Assembly: GCA_017991315.1 (NCBI GenBank)
Contig: JAGOQS010000002.1
Coordinates: 1-64,000, forward strand
Length of the DNA: 64,000 nucleotides
Origin: Ferrovibrio sp.
GTDB taxonomy: Bacteria; Pseudomonadota; Alphaproteobacteria; Ferrovibrionales; Ferrovibrionaceae
Direction of reading: 5' to 3'
Shown: positions 32,912 through 42,497 of the stretch, in pieces
Layout of the letters: each line of letters opens with the position of its first letter
Position numbering within the stretch: the first letter of the stretch is position 1
Program-made: the position numbers and the translations under genes
The notes under the pieces: generated by a model
Database searches by the model: none
What the model saw: only the letters and a program-made list of their open reading frames with translations
Told to the model about the DNA's origin: nothing

Positions 32912-33511
32912 ATGGCTACGAAGGAAGACATTTTAGAGCAGATAGTCGAAGAGTATTTGATCCACAAAGGATACTTCGTACGCCACAACCTCAAATTCCT
33001 ACCCCGCCAAGATCACGCCCAGTTCATCAAGAATAAACACTCAAATCACAGTGATATTGACGTGATTGGCATTCACCCAAGACTGACCGGTATCGACAAA
33101 GTAATCGTCGTTAGCTGCAAAAGCTGGCAGGATGGATTCAATCCAGCCTCCGAAATCCGTATGATTGCTGAGAAAAAGAAGGCTAGAGGAAGAGAGGCGT
33201 GGAAAAGTTTTAGAGAGCTGGTTGAGCCTATTTGGTCCGAAGCCTTCATGAAGGCTGTTCATGAGGCGACCGGAACAGATCGCTTCGTATATATGACGGC
33301 GGTATCGAAATTGTCGGGCGATAGGCTTGTTTGGGAGAACCATCAGCCATTTCAGGATGCAATCGGTGGAAACCCGGTAAAGATCATAACTTTCCGCGAG
33401 ATGGCATTGGATATTAACAAAAATCTGACCAAGACGTTGGCCAGCACCGAGGTCGGACGCTTGTTGCAGATGTTTAAGGCCGCAGGGATTGAGATAGCGT
33501 CAGGCAAGTAA
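32912..33511 (+). CDS. Orphan restriction-endonuclease-like (Mrr/PD-(D/E)XK) protein
   Basis: A 199-residue soluble protein. The core reads: helix with Glu13 (ILEQIVEEYLIHKGYFVRHN), Asp50 (SDIDVIGIHP), then VVSCKSWQ, where Lys70 is kept but the usual Glu/Gln two residues earlier is Ser68. Residues 80-120 are charged and helical (EKKKARGREAWKSF). The pattern resembles Mrr-type or junction-nuclease-like proteins, possibly weak or inactive. The start follows TGGAG. Codon use is distinctly AT-richer than its neighbours, which indicates transfer. There is no methylase or partner gene. Confidence 0.75.
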   Translation: MATKEDILEQIVEEYLIHKGYFVRHNLKFLPRQDHAQFIKNKHSNHSDIDVIGIHPRLTGIDKVIVVSCKSWQDGFNPASEIRMIAEKKKARGREAWKSFRELVEPIWSEAFMKAVHEATGTDRFVYMTAVSKLSGDRLVWENHQPFQDAIGGNPVKIITFREMALDINKNLTKTLASTEVGRLLQMFKAAGIEIASGK

Positions 33512-33552
33512 CCCCAATGCAGTTGTGATTATGGGTCTCGCTTGATCGCCGC

Positions 33553-33933
33553 CTAGCGCCGGTGACGCGCCATCGTCGGGCGACGGCTCGGCGGCGGTTC
33601 TTCCGCCTTCTGCTTGCGCGCCACGGCATAGGCCCTGCGCGCCCAGTCGAGCAACTCGTCCTGATCGTCCATCAGGTCGGGCGGCAATTGCCAGTAGCTC
33701 ATCGCCACCGGCTTGCCGCGGCCGTTATACACAAAGGGGCCGACCCCACGTGCTTCAAAGTCGCCCTTGGTCTCGGCATCGGCCTTGAGATAGAGCGTGT
33801 CGTCGACGATCAGCGCGAACATGATGCCGCGGCAGTATACGCCAGCGCCACCGAACATGCGGCGCACGGCAATCGGACCGAGCGGCGCGAAAAGCTCGGC
33901 AGCATGGTCCATGAAGGCATTGGAGGCGGTCAT
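33553..33933 (-). CDS. TfoX/Sxy N-terminal domain protein
   Basis: A 126-residue protein with the TfoX N-domain pattern: LFAPLGPIAVRRMFGGAGVYCRGIMFALIVDDTLYLKADAET and a C-terminal SYWQLPPDLMDDQDELLDWARRAY. In Haemophilus and Vibrio, TfoX/Sxy controls competence with CRP; single-domain alphaproteobacterial versions are of unknown role. The tail is basic and Pro-rich. The ATG at 33933 is preferred over the longer upstream frame. It is divergent from crcB, with 90 bases between. Confidence 0.85.
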   Translation of the reverse strand: MTASNAFMDHAAELFAPLGPIAVRRMFGGAGVYCRGIMFALIVDDTLYLKADAETKGDFEARGVGPFVYNGRGKPVAMSYWQLPPDLMDDQDELLDWARRAYAVARKQKAEEPPPSRRPTMARHRR

Positions 33934-34023
33934 GGGCCGGAGGTTAACGCGATGGCCGCCGCAGTGAAAGAGCAAGCTGCGGAAACTTTGACGCTTTTCG
34001 GCCCTTCAGCTAGCCTGGGCGCC

Positions 34024-34407
34024 ATGCAGGCCTATCTCCTCATCGCCACCGGCGGCGCCCTCGGCAGCATTGCGCGCTACTGGATGGCCAATGCCATCGA
34101 CGGACGCCACACCACCGGCTTTCCCTGGGGCACGGTGATGGTCAACATCCTCGGCAGCTTCGTGATCGGCATGGCGGCGGCCCTGGTACTCGGGCGCGGC
34201 CTGTGGACCGAGAATGCGCGGCTGTTCGTGATGATGGGCGTCTGCGGCGGCTTCACCACCTTTTCCACCTTCAGCCTGCAAACCCTGACCCTGCTGCGGG
34301 ACGGCCTGATCCTGCGCGCCGGGGGCAATATCGCGGTGTCGGTGATTGCCTGCCTGCTGGCCACCTGGGCCGGCCTAGCGCTGGTGCAGGCGCTTGAACG
34401 GAGTTAG
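34024..34407 (+). CDS. crcB: Fluoride channel CrcB/Fluc
   Basis: A 127-residue membrane protein with four helices. It shows GGALGSIARYWMA, the GTVMVNILGSFVIG helix with the pore Asn, and GVCGGFTTFSTFS with the Phe-box and Na+-site region. Homologues form dual-topology dimers that expel fluoride. There is no recognisable fluoride riboswitch in the 90 bases upstream. It converges with the ferredoxin gene. Confidence 0.95.
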   Translation: MQAYLLIATGGALGSIARYWMANAIDGRHTTGFPWGTVMVNILGSFVIGMAAALVLGRGLWTENARLFVMMGVCGGFTTFSTFSLQTLTLLRDGLILRAGGNIAVSVIACLLATWAGLALVQALERS

Positions 34408-34413
34408 CCGGGC

Positions 34414-34743
34414 CTAACCCATCATATTGCGCGTGGCGGTGGGCAGTTTCACCACCAGGCCGTCCAATGCCTCGGTGATCAGCAACTGGCAGCCGAGCCG
34501 CGAGGTCTTGGTCAGGCCGAAGGCGAGGTCGAGCATGTCTTCCTCGTCCGGCTTGGCCGCCGGCAGCTTGCCGTACCATTCCGGATCGACCACCACATGG
34601 CAGGTGGAGCAGGCCAGCGACCCTTCGCAGGCGCCCTCGATATCGATGCCATGCTTGTGCGCCACTTCCAGCACCGAAAGGCCGAGCGGGGCATCCACCT
34701 CGCGGCGGCTGCCATCGGTCTGGATGAAGGTCATCTTGGGCAT
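34414..34743 (-). CDS. 2Fe-2S ferredoxin (Isc/adrenodoxin type)
   Basis: A 109-residue ferredoxin. It has the vertebrate-type ligand spacing C-x5-C-x2-C ([15 protein letters not shown]) and the fourth Cys in SRLGCQL. Adrenodoxin-type ferredoxins donate electrons for Fe-S cluster assembly or to P450s. It sits 57 bases downstream of a cysteine desulfurase on the same strand, supporting a biogenesis role. The ATG at 34743 starts the conserved [11 protein letters not shown]. Confidence 0.9.
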   Translation of the reverse strand: MPKMTFIQTDGSRREVDAPLGLSVLEVAHKHGIDIEGACEGSLACSTCHVVVDPEWYGKLPAAKPDEEDMLDLAFGLTKTSRLGCQLLITEALDGLVVKLPTATRNMMG

Positions 34744-34800
34744 GGGGAGCGGCTCCTGACTGGACGCGCCTGATATAGCGCCCAGCGCCATTCTGGGCAA

Positions 34801-35946
34801 CTAACCCCGCTTGCGGCGATAGAGCGCAATCCAGGCCTCGGCGGCGCGGCCGGCATCGTCCGGGGCGCTGTTCCAGCCAAAGCTGAAGCGCACCGCCTCG
34901 CGCGCCGCCACCTCGCCGCTGCCCATGGCGCTGAGCACATGGCTCGGCTTCATCTTGCCCGACGAACAGGCCGAACCGGCGGAAACCGCCAGGCCGGCGA
35001 GATCGAAGGCCATCACCTGCAATTCCGCCGCCACGCCGGGCATGCCGATGCAGCTTGTATTGGGCAACCGTGCCACGCCGCCGGCATGGATCACTGCATC
35101 CGCCGCCGCCGCGCGAACCGCTGCCTCAAAGCTGTCGCGCCAGGCGGCAATCGTCGCCATATGGCCGAGATCACCCTGGCCAAGATCACGCTGGGCGGCC
35201 TCGGCGGCAGCGCCGAAGCCGGCAATACCGGAGAGATTCTCCGTGCCGGCGCGGCGGCCGAGTTCCTGCCCGCCGCCAAGCTGCAACGCCTCGATGGCAA
35301 GGTCGCCGCGCAGCACCAGGGCGCCTATCCCGGTCGGCCCGCCGAGCTTGTGGGCGGACAGGCTCATCATGTCGGCCTGCAGCCCCGAGAAACGCACCGC
35401 CAGCTTGCCCGCCGCCTGGATCGCATCCACCAGCAGCAGGCCACCGGCGGCGCGCACCAGAGCCTGCGCCTCGGCCACCGGCTGGATGGCGCCGGTCTCG
35501 TTGTTGGCCAGCATCAGGACCACCAGGGCCGGCCTGGGCGCCTCGGCCAGCAGCCGCTCCAGCGCCGCCAGGTCGACAAGCCCGGAGGGCAGAGCCGGCA
35601 GAATGTAGACCGGTTTGCCCCCGACTCGGGCCAGGGTTTGGGCGGGTGCCAGCACCGAGTCGTGCTCCAGGGCGGAGACAATCAGGCTGGCTGCGGGGGC
35701 TCGGGCGAGCGCCAGGTTGTTCGCTTCCGTGCCCCCGGAGGTGAACAGAATCTCGGCCGGTTCCGCCCCCACCAGGGCGGCAACCCGGGCCCGCGCGGTC
35801 TCCTTCACAGCCCGGGCTCGGCGCCCGAAAGCGTGTATCGACGAAGGGTTACCGGGTTCGGCAAGGGCCGCCAGCATGGCCTCGCGCGCCTCTGGCCGCA
35901 GCGGTGCGGTGGCGTTGTAATCGAGGTAGAGCGGGGCCTGCGGCAT
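34801..35946 (-). CDS. Cysteine desulfurase (IscS/NifS family)
   Basis: A 381-residue PLP enzyme that takes sulfur from cysteine. The PLP Lys is in MSLSAHKLGGPTGIGAL, the GGTEANN motif is present, and the mobile-loop catalytic Cys is in SAGSACSSGKMKPSHVL. It is most like the group I NifS/IscS enzymes. It is paired with the ferredoxin downstream, but the scaffold (iscU or sufBCD) is not in the window. The frame extends upstream to 36033, but the ATG at 35946 begins the conserved APLYLDYNATAPL. Confidence 0.9.
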   Translation of the reverse strand: MPQAPLYLDYNATAPLRPEAREAMLAALAEPGNPSSIHAFGRRARAVKETARARVAALVGAEPAEILFTSGGTEANNLALARAPAASLIVSALEHDSVLAPAQTLARVGGKPVYILPALPSGLVDLAALERLLAEAPRPALVVLMLANNETGAIQPVAEAQALVRAAGGLLLVDAIQAAGKLAVRFSGLQADMMSLSAHKLGGPTGIGALVLRGDLAIEALQLGGGQELGRRAGTENLSGIAGFGAAAEAAQRDLGQGDLGHMATIAAWRDSFEAAVRAAAADAVIHAGGVARLPNTSCIGMPGVAAELQVMAFDLAGLAVSAGSACSSGKMKPSHVLSAMGSGEVAAREAVRFSFGWNSAPDDAGRAAEAWIALYRRKRG

Positions 35947-36074
35947 TGTCAGGGGCCAATCAAGGGCTGTGGATGGATCGTTTTTAGCTTGAATCCGGAA
36001 CCGGCGTTTATGGTAAAATCCCGCTGGTTTCAACTGGTTAAATCAACGACCGCCGCCCAGGTGTAGTTCCGCCC

Positions 36075-36764
36075 ATGCCCGATGTCATTTTCCCCGGCCC
36101 AGATGGTCGCCTCGAAGGCCGGTACCAGCATGGCTCGGAGGCCAATGCGCCGATCGCCTTGATCCTGCATCCGCACCCGCAATACGGGGGCACGATGAAC
36201 AACAAGGTGGTCTACAATCTGTTCCATGTTTTCGCCAAGCGCGGCTTCTCCGTGCTGCGTTTCAATTTCCGTGGCGTCGGCCGCAGCCAGGGCACTTACG
36301 ATAATGGCGAAGGCGAACTTTCCGATGCCGCCTCGGCGCTGGACTGGCTGCAGACCTACAACGCCAATGCCTCGGCCGTGTGGATCGCCGGCTTCTCCTT
36401 CGGGGCCTGGATCTCCATGCAACTGTTGATGCGCCGACCGGAGATCGATGGCTTCATCTCGGTGGCACCACCAGCCAACATGTTCGATTTCGGCTTTCTG
36501 GCGCCCTGCCCGTCCTCGGGCCTGATCATCCAGGGCACCGACGACAAGATCGTGCCCGAGAATGATGTAGCCAAGCTGGCGCAACGGCTGTCGCTGCAGA
36601 AGGGCATCAAGATCGACTACAAGAAAGTGCCCGGCGCGGATCACTTCTTCGAGGGCAAGCTTGATGAACTCACCTCTGCTGCCGACAAATATGTGAAAGC
36701 GGCGCTCGCTGCTTCCGCCGGCCCGCGCCCGATACCCGGCAAGGGCAACCAGACCCAGGTCTAG
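36075..36764 (+). CDS. Alpha/beta hydrolase, conserved proteobacterial type
   Basis: A 229-residue soluble hydrolase of a widely conserved proteobacterial type. It contains LILHPHPQYGGTMNNKVVYNL, FNFRGVGRSQG, the nucleophile elbow GFSFGAW, acid GTDDKIVPE and His in PGADHFFEGK. The exact reaction is unknown. It is divergent from the cysteine desulfurase (128 bases between starts), and converges with anmK with a one-base gap. Confidence 0.88.
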   Translation: MPDVIFPGPDGRLEGRYQHGSEANAPIALILHPHPQYGGTMNNKVVYNLFHVFAKRGFSVLRFNFRGVGRSQGTYDNGEGELSDAASALDWLQTYNANASAVWIAGFSFGAWISMQLLMRRPEIDGFISVAPPANMFDFGFLAPCPSSGLIIQGTDDKIVPENDVAKLAQRLSLQKGIKIDYKKVPGADHFFEGKLDELTSAADKYVKAALAASAGPRPIPGKGNQTQV

Positions 36765-36765
36765 A

Positions 36766-37857
36766 TCAGTTTTTGGCGTGGTAAAGCCGCCCGCCGCTGG
36801 CCGGAAACGGCACGCCCGTGGTTCCCGGCAGGCTGAGCGGCAGGCCGGCTGCGGCACGCGCCGCGAGATAGGCGAAAGCCTCCGCTTCCAGCGCATCGCC
36901 GCGCCAGCCGACGCTTTCCACCGGTTCCACTGGCATAGCCAGCCGCTCAGCGAGTTCGCGCATCATGGTGCGGTTATGCCGCCCGCCGCCGGTGACTAGG
37001 CAGCGCAGCGGCCGGCTCGGCAGATGCTCCAGCGCACGCGCCACGGCAGCAGCGGTGAAGGCGGTGAGCGTCGCAGCACCCGAAGCAGGCCAGAGATGCG
37101 CCACGCTTTCGGCGCTGAAATCATCGCGGTCGAGCGATTTCGGCGGCCTGGCCCGGAAGTAGCTATGCGACAGCAGCCGCGCCAGCGTCGGCTCATCCAC
37201 CTCGCCCTGGGCACCAAGCTTGCCGCCTTCATCGAGGCGCTGGCCGGTATGCCGCAGCAGCCAGTCATCCAGCAGCGCATTGCCCGGCCCGGTATCGAAG
37301 GCCAGCAGGTCCTCGTCGCGCGGGCCACCGATATAAGTAATGTTGGCAACGCCGCCGATATTCAGCACCAGCAGCGGCAATTCCAGTTTCGACCAGCGCG
37401 CCAATGCTGCGTGATAGAGTGGCACCAGCGGCGCCCCCTGCCCGCCCAAAGCCACATCCTGGCTGCGGAAGTCCGCCACCGTGTCGATGCCGGTCAGCCG
37501 CGCCAGCAGAGCGGCATCGCCGGCCTGCCAGGTGCGACCGCGCTCCGGGCGGTGCAGCAGGGTCTGGCCGTGGAACCCGAGCAGGCGAATGTCCTCTGGA
37601 CGCAGCCCGGCTTCATCCAGCAGCCGCCGCACCGCTTCGGAATGGGCCTCGGCCAGGGTGCGGCGCAGCGTCATGGCGCCATGGCCACCCTCGCCCAGCG
37701 CGGCACGGATGGCCTGCCGCTGGGCATCGCTGTAGGCCAGCGTCAGGGCCGGGCCGAAACCGCCCAGATTGCCGCCATCACAGCGCAGCAGCGCGGCATC
37801 GACGCCATCCATCGAGGTGCCGCTCATCAAGCCGATGATCCAGGGGAGCTGGGACAA
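36766..37857 (-). CDS. anmK: Anhydro-N-acetylmuramic acid kinase
   Basis: A 363-residue sugar kinase of peptidoglycan recycling, converting anhydroMurNAc to MurNAc-6-phosphate. It has the N-terminal phosphate-binding GLMSGTSMDGVDAALL, LGFHGQTLLHRP, GGVANITYI, FDTGPGN and LVTGGGRHN. The start is not an ATG: the TTG at 37857 (LSQLPWIIGLMSG) lies 8 bases after GGAG and gives the usual family length. It is divergent from tyrS (74 bases between), the conserved anmK-tyrS arrangement. Confidence 0.92.
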   Translation of the reverse strand: MSQLPWIIGLMSGTSMDGVDAALLRCDGGNLGGFGPALTLAYSDAQRQAIRAALGEGGHGAMTLRRTLAEAHSEAVRRLLDEAGLRPEDIRLLGFHGQTLLHRPERGRTWQAGDAALLARLTGIDTVADFRSQDVALGGQGAPLVPLYHAALARWSKLELPLLVLNIGGVANITYIGGPRDEDLLAFDTGPGNALLDDWLLRHTGQRLDEGGKLGAQGEVDEPTLARLLSHSYFRARPPKSLDRDDFSAESVAHLWPASGAATLTAFTAAAVARALEHLPSRPLRCLVTGGGRHNRTMMRELAERLAMPVEPVESVGWRGDALEAEAFAYLAARAAAGLPLSLPGTTGVPFPASGGRLYHAKN

Positions 37858-37931
37858 GACAGGAACTCCAGAACTAGGCTTACAGCCGGGCCTATGGTAA
37901 ACCAACGCCGCTTTTCCCGGCAGTATTGGTG

Positions 37932-39197
37932 ATGACGATGACCGAGTTCAAATCCGACTTCCTGCGCATCATGGCCGAGCGTGGCCACCTGCATCAATGC
38001 ACGGAACCGGCGCAGCTCGACGCCAAGGCGCAAGCGCCCGGCGGCATCATCGCCTATGTCGGCTACGACTGCACCGGCCCCAGCCTGCATGCCGGCCATC
38101 TGCTGTCGATCATGATGCTGCGCCGGCTGCAGCAATGCGGCCATAAGCCCATCGTGCTGATGGGCGGCGGCACCACCAAGGTCGGCGACCCGTCCGGCAA
38201 GGACGAGCAGCGCAAGCTGCTCACGGTCGAGACCATCAACGAGAACATGGCCAGCATCAAGCGGGTGTTCAACCGCTTCGTGACATTCGGCGACGGCCCC
38301 ACCGATGCCATCATGGTGAACAACGCCGACTGGCTGGATGGCCTCAACTACATCGACTTCCTGCGCGACTATGGCCGGCATTTCTCGGTCAACCGCATGC
38401 TCAGCTTCGACAGCGTGAAGCTGCGGCTGGACCGCGAGCAGCCCTTAAGCTTCCTCGAATTCAACTACATGATCCTGCAAGCCTACGATTTCGTGGAGCT
38501 TGGCCGCCGCTATGGCTGCAACATGCAGATGGGCGGTTCGGACCAGTGGGGCAACATCATCAACGGCGTCGAGCTTGGCCGCCGTGCCGCCGAGATGGAA
38601 TTGTTCGGCCTCACCTGCCCGCTGCTCACCACAGCGTCCGGCGCCAAGATGGGCAAGACCGCCAGCGGCGCTGTATGGCTGAACGAAGACATGCTGGCGC
38701 CCTACGATTACTGGCAATACTGGCGCAACACCGAAGATGCCGATGTCGGTCGCTTCCTGCGCCTGATGACCGACCTGCCGCTGGACGAGATCAAGCGCCT
38801 GGAAGGCCTGCGCGGCGCCGAACTGAACGATGCCAAGAAGGTGCTGGCCACCGAAGCCACGGCTTTGTGCCATGGCCGCGAGGTGGCCGAAGCCGCTGCC
38901 GAGACCGCCCGCAAGGCGTTCGAGCAGGGCGAATTCGGCGGCGACCTGCCGATCATTGCCGTGCCGCGTGCGCGGCTTGCCGCCGGCATTGAAGCCTTCC
39001 AGCTTGTGCTGGAAGCCGGCTTCGCCAAGAGCGGCGGCGAAGCCCGCCGACATGTTCGCGGCAATGCCATCCGACTCAACGACCAGCCGGTGGCGGAGGA
39101 AACCCGCGCCATCACACTGGCCGATCTCGGCGCCGATGGCCAGCTCCGCCTATCCTTTGGCAAAAAGCGCCACGTGCTGGTGCAGGCAGCGGATTAA
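37932..39197 (+). CDS. tyrS: Tyrosyl-tRNA synthetase
   Basis: A 421-residue class I synthetase. The HIGH-like motif is in [15 protein letters not shown], the KMSKS-like loop is [13 protein letters not shown], and the tyrosine-binding [24 protein letters not shown] is intact. The C-terminal S4-like RNA-binding domain includes [17 protein letters not shown]. Three closely placed starts (37926 TTG, 37932 ATG, 37938 ATG) make the exact N terminus uncertain by two or four residues. Confidence 0.96.
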   Translation: MTMTEFKSDFLRIMAERGHLHQCTEPAQLDAKAQAPGGIIAYVGYDCTGPSLHAGHLLSIMMLRRLQQCGHKPIVLMGGGTTKVGDPSGKDEQRKLLTVETINENMASIKRVFNRFVTFGDGPTDAIMVNNADWLDGLNYIDFLRDYGRHFSVNRMLSFDSVKLRLDREQPLSFLEFNYMILQAYDFVELGRRYGCNMQMGGSDQWGNIINGVELGRRAAEMELFGLTCPLLTTASGAKMGKTASGAVWLNEDMLAPYDYWQYWRNTEDADVGRFLRLMTDLPLDEIKRLEGLRGAELNDAKKVLATEATALCHGREVAEAAAETARKAFEQGEFGGDLPIIAVPRARLAAGIEAFQLVLEAGFAKSGGEARRHVRGNAIRLNDQPVAEETRAITLADLGADGQLRLSFGKKRHVLVQAAD

Positions 39198-39206
39198 AGC
39201 CGCCGC

Positions 39207-42200
39207 TTAAGGCGCGATCTGCGGTGGCGGTGGGACTTCTACCGGCACGTCGCCGGTGGAGTTGCTGCTGCCACTGGCCTGGAAGATGCGGCGCAGGAAG
39301 CCCGGCGCGATAGCCGAGAGCGGATTGATGCTCATCTCGGTCTTTTCCTTCGGGCCGCTGACGGCGAAATTCACGCCGATGATCCCGTCGCCGATAAACA
39401 GGTCGCCGAGCAGCGGAATACGCCCGAGGATCGTGTTGAGCACGAAGGCCGGCACGGCTGTGCCATTGATGCTGACGTGATTGGTCTTGCGGTTGATGGT
39501 GCCTTCCAGGGTGATGCCAAGCTGCGGGCCGCGGATTCGGCTGGGCTGCAAGGTCAGCACGCCGTCCTTCTGTGTGAACGGGATATGCGCCGTGTCGAAA
39601 TTGATCCCCTCGCCTGAAAGCAGTGCGGCAAGGCCGGTGAAGGAGCCGATGCCGAGCAACCGGGCGAGGAACGGCGCCTGCACCGCCTTGAACTGCCGGG
39701 CATTCAGCACCCCTTCGAGCGGCTGGCCGGGCTTGGCATCGTCATAGACGCCATCAACCGTAAGATTACCGCCCTGCATCTTCTCGACGCCGAGATAATT
39801 GAATACCGCACCGGCATTGTCGCTGCGCACCGTAAGTTGCCGCTGCCGCTTGGCCTTGTCCGCTACCGGCGCGATACGCACCGCCAGCGTGCCGCCGCCA
39901 TGGAAGGCACCCGACAAATCAAGCTGTTCGGCAAACAGCGCGCCCCGCTGCAAATCAAGCGCGAAATTGCGCATCGCCGTGGTTTCATCCAGCCGCACAT
40001 CGTCGAAGCGCAGCCGCAGGTCCAGCAGCGGCTGCGGCTGTGGTTCCCCGGTATCCGCATCCATCGCCTTCACAAAAGGCGTCAGGTCGTAATGCTTGCC
40101 CTCGGCTCGCAGCACCGTATCGCCATTGGCGGCCCGGCGCAGATTGACATTGGCCTCGTTCTCGCCGATCCGCAGCAAGCCGAGCTTGAGCGACCAGGCA
40201 CCATCAGTTGCCAAGGACGCACTGCCATCGGCGACGAACTGATCCGCCGTGATGCGCAATCCCTCGAATTCGGTAGGCGCATTCGGCTTCAGCCGCGCGG
40301 TAAACTGGGCGGCGCCAGTCTTGCCCACCGGCTTCTCCCAAAAAATCTCGCTGATTGCCAGTTTCGCCGGCGTCAGATCCAACTGTGTCCGGATCACCGT
40401 CTCATTGCCCAGACGGCGGCTTTCGATCTCAGCCAGGGCATCGACCGGACCATCGATCATCGACTCAAGATCGAAGCCAAGCGCCTTGCGCCCCTGGTTG
40501 TCGGCACGGCCTGAAATGCGGTAGCGCGCCGTCACAGCCTGGCGCGAATCAAATTCCTGCCGCCAGTGCAGCCGCACCGGCACCTCGTTCAGCGCCGCCG
40601 TGCCATCGGTATCGAGCCCCTTGGGATCGACCTTGAGCTGCATGGTGCCATTGGTGAGGGCAAAACGATCGTAGATATCCGGGATCGCCAGATTGACCAG
40701 GTCGGCCTTGGCGGTGAATTTCACGTCATCAAGCTTCAGCTTGTGTTCGAGCGGGAAGTTGAACGTGACATCGACACGGCCCTGGCCTTCCACCACTGCC
40801 GGCTTGATGCCAAGCTGGGTGGCATACCCGAGCGGCTTCTGGTCGATCAGCCCGAGCAATTCCCTATTCGCGCCGGCCGCTGTCACGGCAATATCGGCGA
40901 ACTGGTCGCGCGCCTGCAGCCCGTTGATGCGCAGCTTGCCATTGCTGGTGGCGAGCGGTCCGACCTTGCCACTGGCCAGCGTGAGATTGAACTCGTCGGC
41001 ATCCAGCACCGCATCGCCGCGCGCCTCGGTCAGGCGCGTCAGCGGGGCGAAATAATCGACGCTGAGCCCCTCGAAACTGAACGCCAGTCGCACAGCATTG
41101 CGGGGCAGCTTCTGCTTGCCTGATAGCATCGCCGGGCTGAGCTGTGCCGCGAATTCCGCCTGTGGCACCCGCCCGCCCCGAATATGCGCGGAAATCCAGT
41201 CGATGGCATTCTTCGCGGCATCCTGCGGCCAGTAGAGCTTCAGGCGATCCATCGCCAGGTCGGTGAATTGGCCCTTGATATCGAGGGCGAATTCGCCGGG
41301 CGCCGGGCGAAGCAATTCACCGCTGAAACCAAGCCGCACGCCATCCTCGAAATGGAAACTCGCTGCTTCGATGGCCAGGGTATCGCCAATACCCGGCGTG
41401 GCCGACGCATTCATCGCGCCCTGTATCCGCGCCTCGCGCAGCCGCAGCGGCTCTTTCCACAATTCCGGCAATTCTACCAGGCCGGCACCGGCATTGAGGT
41501 CGTAGCGCAGGTTGGCGATATCGCCGCTCTGCCCAAGTCGGAAGGAAAGCTGGCCCGCCAGCGGCATATGCAGACCGGCAAGTTCCTTCACATCCGGCAC
41601 CAGATCGGCAAAGTCGGCCGGCTCGACACCATCAAACCGCAGATAGGCCTGCGCGGCGCGGTCGGCGGCGGAATAGACCGCCGTCAGCGCCAGACTGAGA
41701 GACTTGTTGCGCCAGGCCAGGCTGCCCTGCAATTGCGCCCGCACGCTGTTCTCGCCGCGATCCGCCTGGAACCAGGCGCCGGGCGCCTCCCAGCGGCGGC
41801 GCAGCTTGCGATCAATGATCACCAGCCGGGAAATCTCCATTGAGACCTGGCTGATCTGGCCGAGCGGATCGTTCAGGTCCACCGGCTGCGACAGGCGTTC
41901 GAACAGATTGGCGAACAGCAGCGGCATGAAGTCTTCGCTGCCTGGCTGCGGTTCCGCCACCGCATCCGCTGCCGGCTCCTGGGCTTCGGGCAGGCCGAGG
42001 CGGAAACGGCCATCGGCCTCGCGCAGCAATAGCGCATCAACGCCACGCACCCGCATGTAGGTAGGCGCCAGCACGCCGCGCAGCAACGAAGCGCCACTCA
42101 AGCCGATATCGATTTCCGGCAGCTTCATCGACTGGCCGCGCTCGCCAGAAATGGTGGTGTCGACAATACGCAGGCCCAGCGCCTGCTCATCCTGCTTCCA

Positions 42201-42395
42201 GGCCAGCACCACATCGGAAAAGCTGACCTTGAGGCCGATATCGGCAAGGCTCAGGCTTTCCTGCAAATACGGCACCAGGAAGTCGAGCGACAACGGCTCG
42301 CGGCTCACCCGCCAGACCAGGGCGCCAGCCAGCAGGCCTGTGACCACGCACAGGCCAAGCACAGTGCGGATGAACAATCGACTCCAGCGCAGCAT
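39207..42395 (-). CDS. YhdP/AsmA-like phospholipid-transport protein
   Basis: A 1062-residue protein with a single N-terminal membrane anchor (LFIRTVLGLCVVTGLLAGALVW, about 7-28) and a very long beta-rich periplasmic part. The DUF3971/AsmA region runs through the middle, and the AsmA-like end contains GTINRKTNHVSINGTAVPAFVLNTILGRIPLLGDLFIGDGIIGVNF, typical of YhdP. In E. coli YhdP, with TamB and YdbH, bridges inner and outer membrane to move phospholipids. The tail is proline-rich. It is divergent from glnE. Confidence 0.88.
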   Translation of the reverse strand: MLRWSRLFIRTVLGLCVVTGLLAGALVWRVSREPLSLDFLVPYLQESLSLADIGLKVSFSDVVLAWKQDEQALGLRIVDTTISGERGQSMKLPEIDIGLSGASLLRGVLAPTYMRVRGVDALLLREADGRFRLGLPEAQEPAADAVAEPQPGSEDFMPLLFANLFERLSQPVDLNDPLGQISQVSMEISRLVIIDRKLRRRWEAPGAWFQADRGENSVRAQLQGSLAWRNKSLSLALTAVYSAADRAAQAYLRFDGVEPADFADLVPDVKELAGLHMPLAGQLSFRLGQSGDIANLRYDLNAGAGLVELPELWKEPLRLREARIQGAMNASATPGIGDTLAIEAASFHFEDGVRLGFSGELLRPAPGEFALDIKGQFTDLAMDRLKLYWPQDAAKNAIDWISAHIRGGRVPQAEFAAQLSPAMLSGKQKLPRNAVRLAFSFEGLSVDYFAPLTRLTEARGDAVLDADEFNLTLASGKVGPLATSNGKLRINGLQARDQFADIAVTAAGANRELLGLIDQKPLGYATQLGIKPAVVEGQGRVDVTFNFPLEHKLKLDDVKFTAKADLVNLAIPDIYDRFALTNGTMQLKVDPKGLDTDGTAALNEVPVRLHWRQEFDSRQAVTARYRISGRADNQGRKALGFDLESMIDGPVDALAEIESRRLGNETVIRTQLDLTPAKLAISEIFWEKPVGKTGAAQFTARLKPNAPTEFEGLRITADQFVADGSASLATDGAWSLKLGLLRIGENEANVNLRRAANGDTVLRAEGKHYDLTPFVKAMDADTGEPQPQPLLDLRLRFDDVRLDETTAMRNFALDLQRGALFAEQLDLSGAFHGGGTLAVRIAPVADKAKRQRQLTVRSDNAGAVFNYLGVEKMQGGNLTVDGVYDDAKPGQPLEGVLNARQFKAVQAPFLARLLGIGSFTGLAALLSGEGINFDTAHIPFTQKDGVLTLQPSRIRGPQLGITLEGTINRKTNHVSINGTAVPAFVLNTILGRIPLLGDLFIGDGIIGVNFAVSGPKEKTEMSINPLSAIAPGFLRRIFQASGSSNSTGDVPVEVPPPPQIAP

Positions 42396-42497
42396 CGCGA
42401 AGCAGCTTGCCTTTCCAACGCGTTAGCGGAACCGGCCGAATGCTTGACCGGTAGGTGAGTTTAGCCGAACTTGGCCCCGGATTTCGAGGGAAACGCC

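Noticed and set aside
33934-34023. Fluoride riboswitch before crcB
   Set aside because: Only 90 bases are available and the conserved pseudoknot sequence blocks are not seen.
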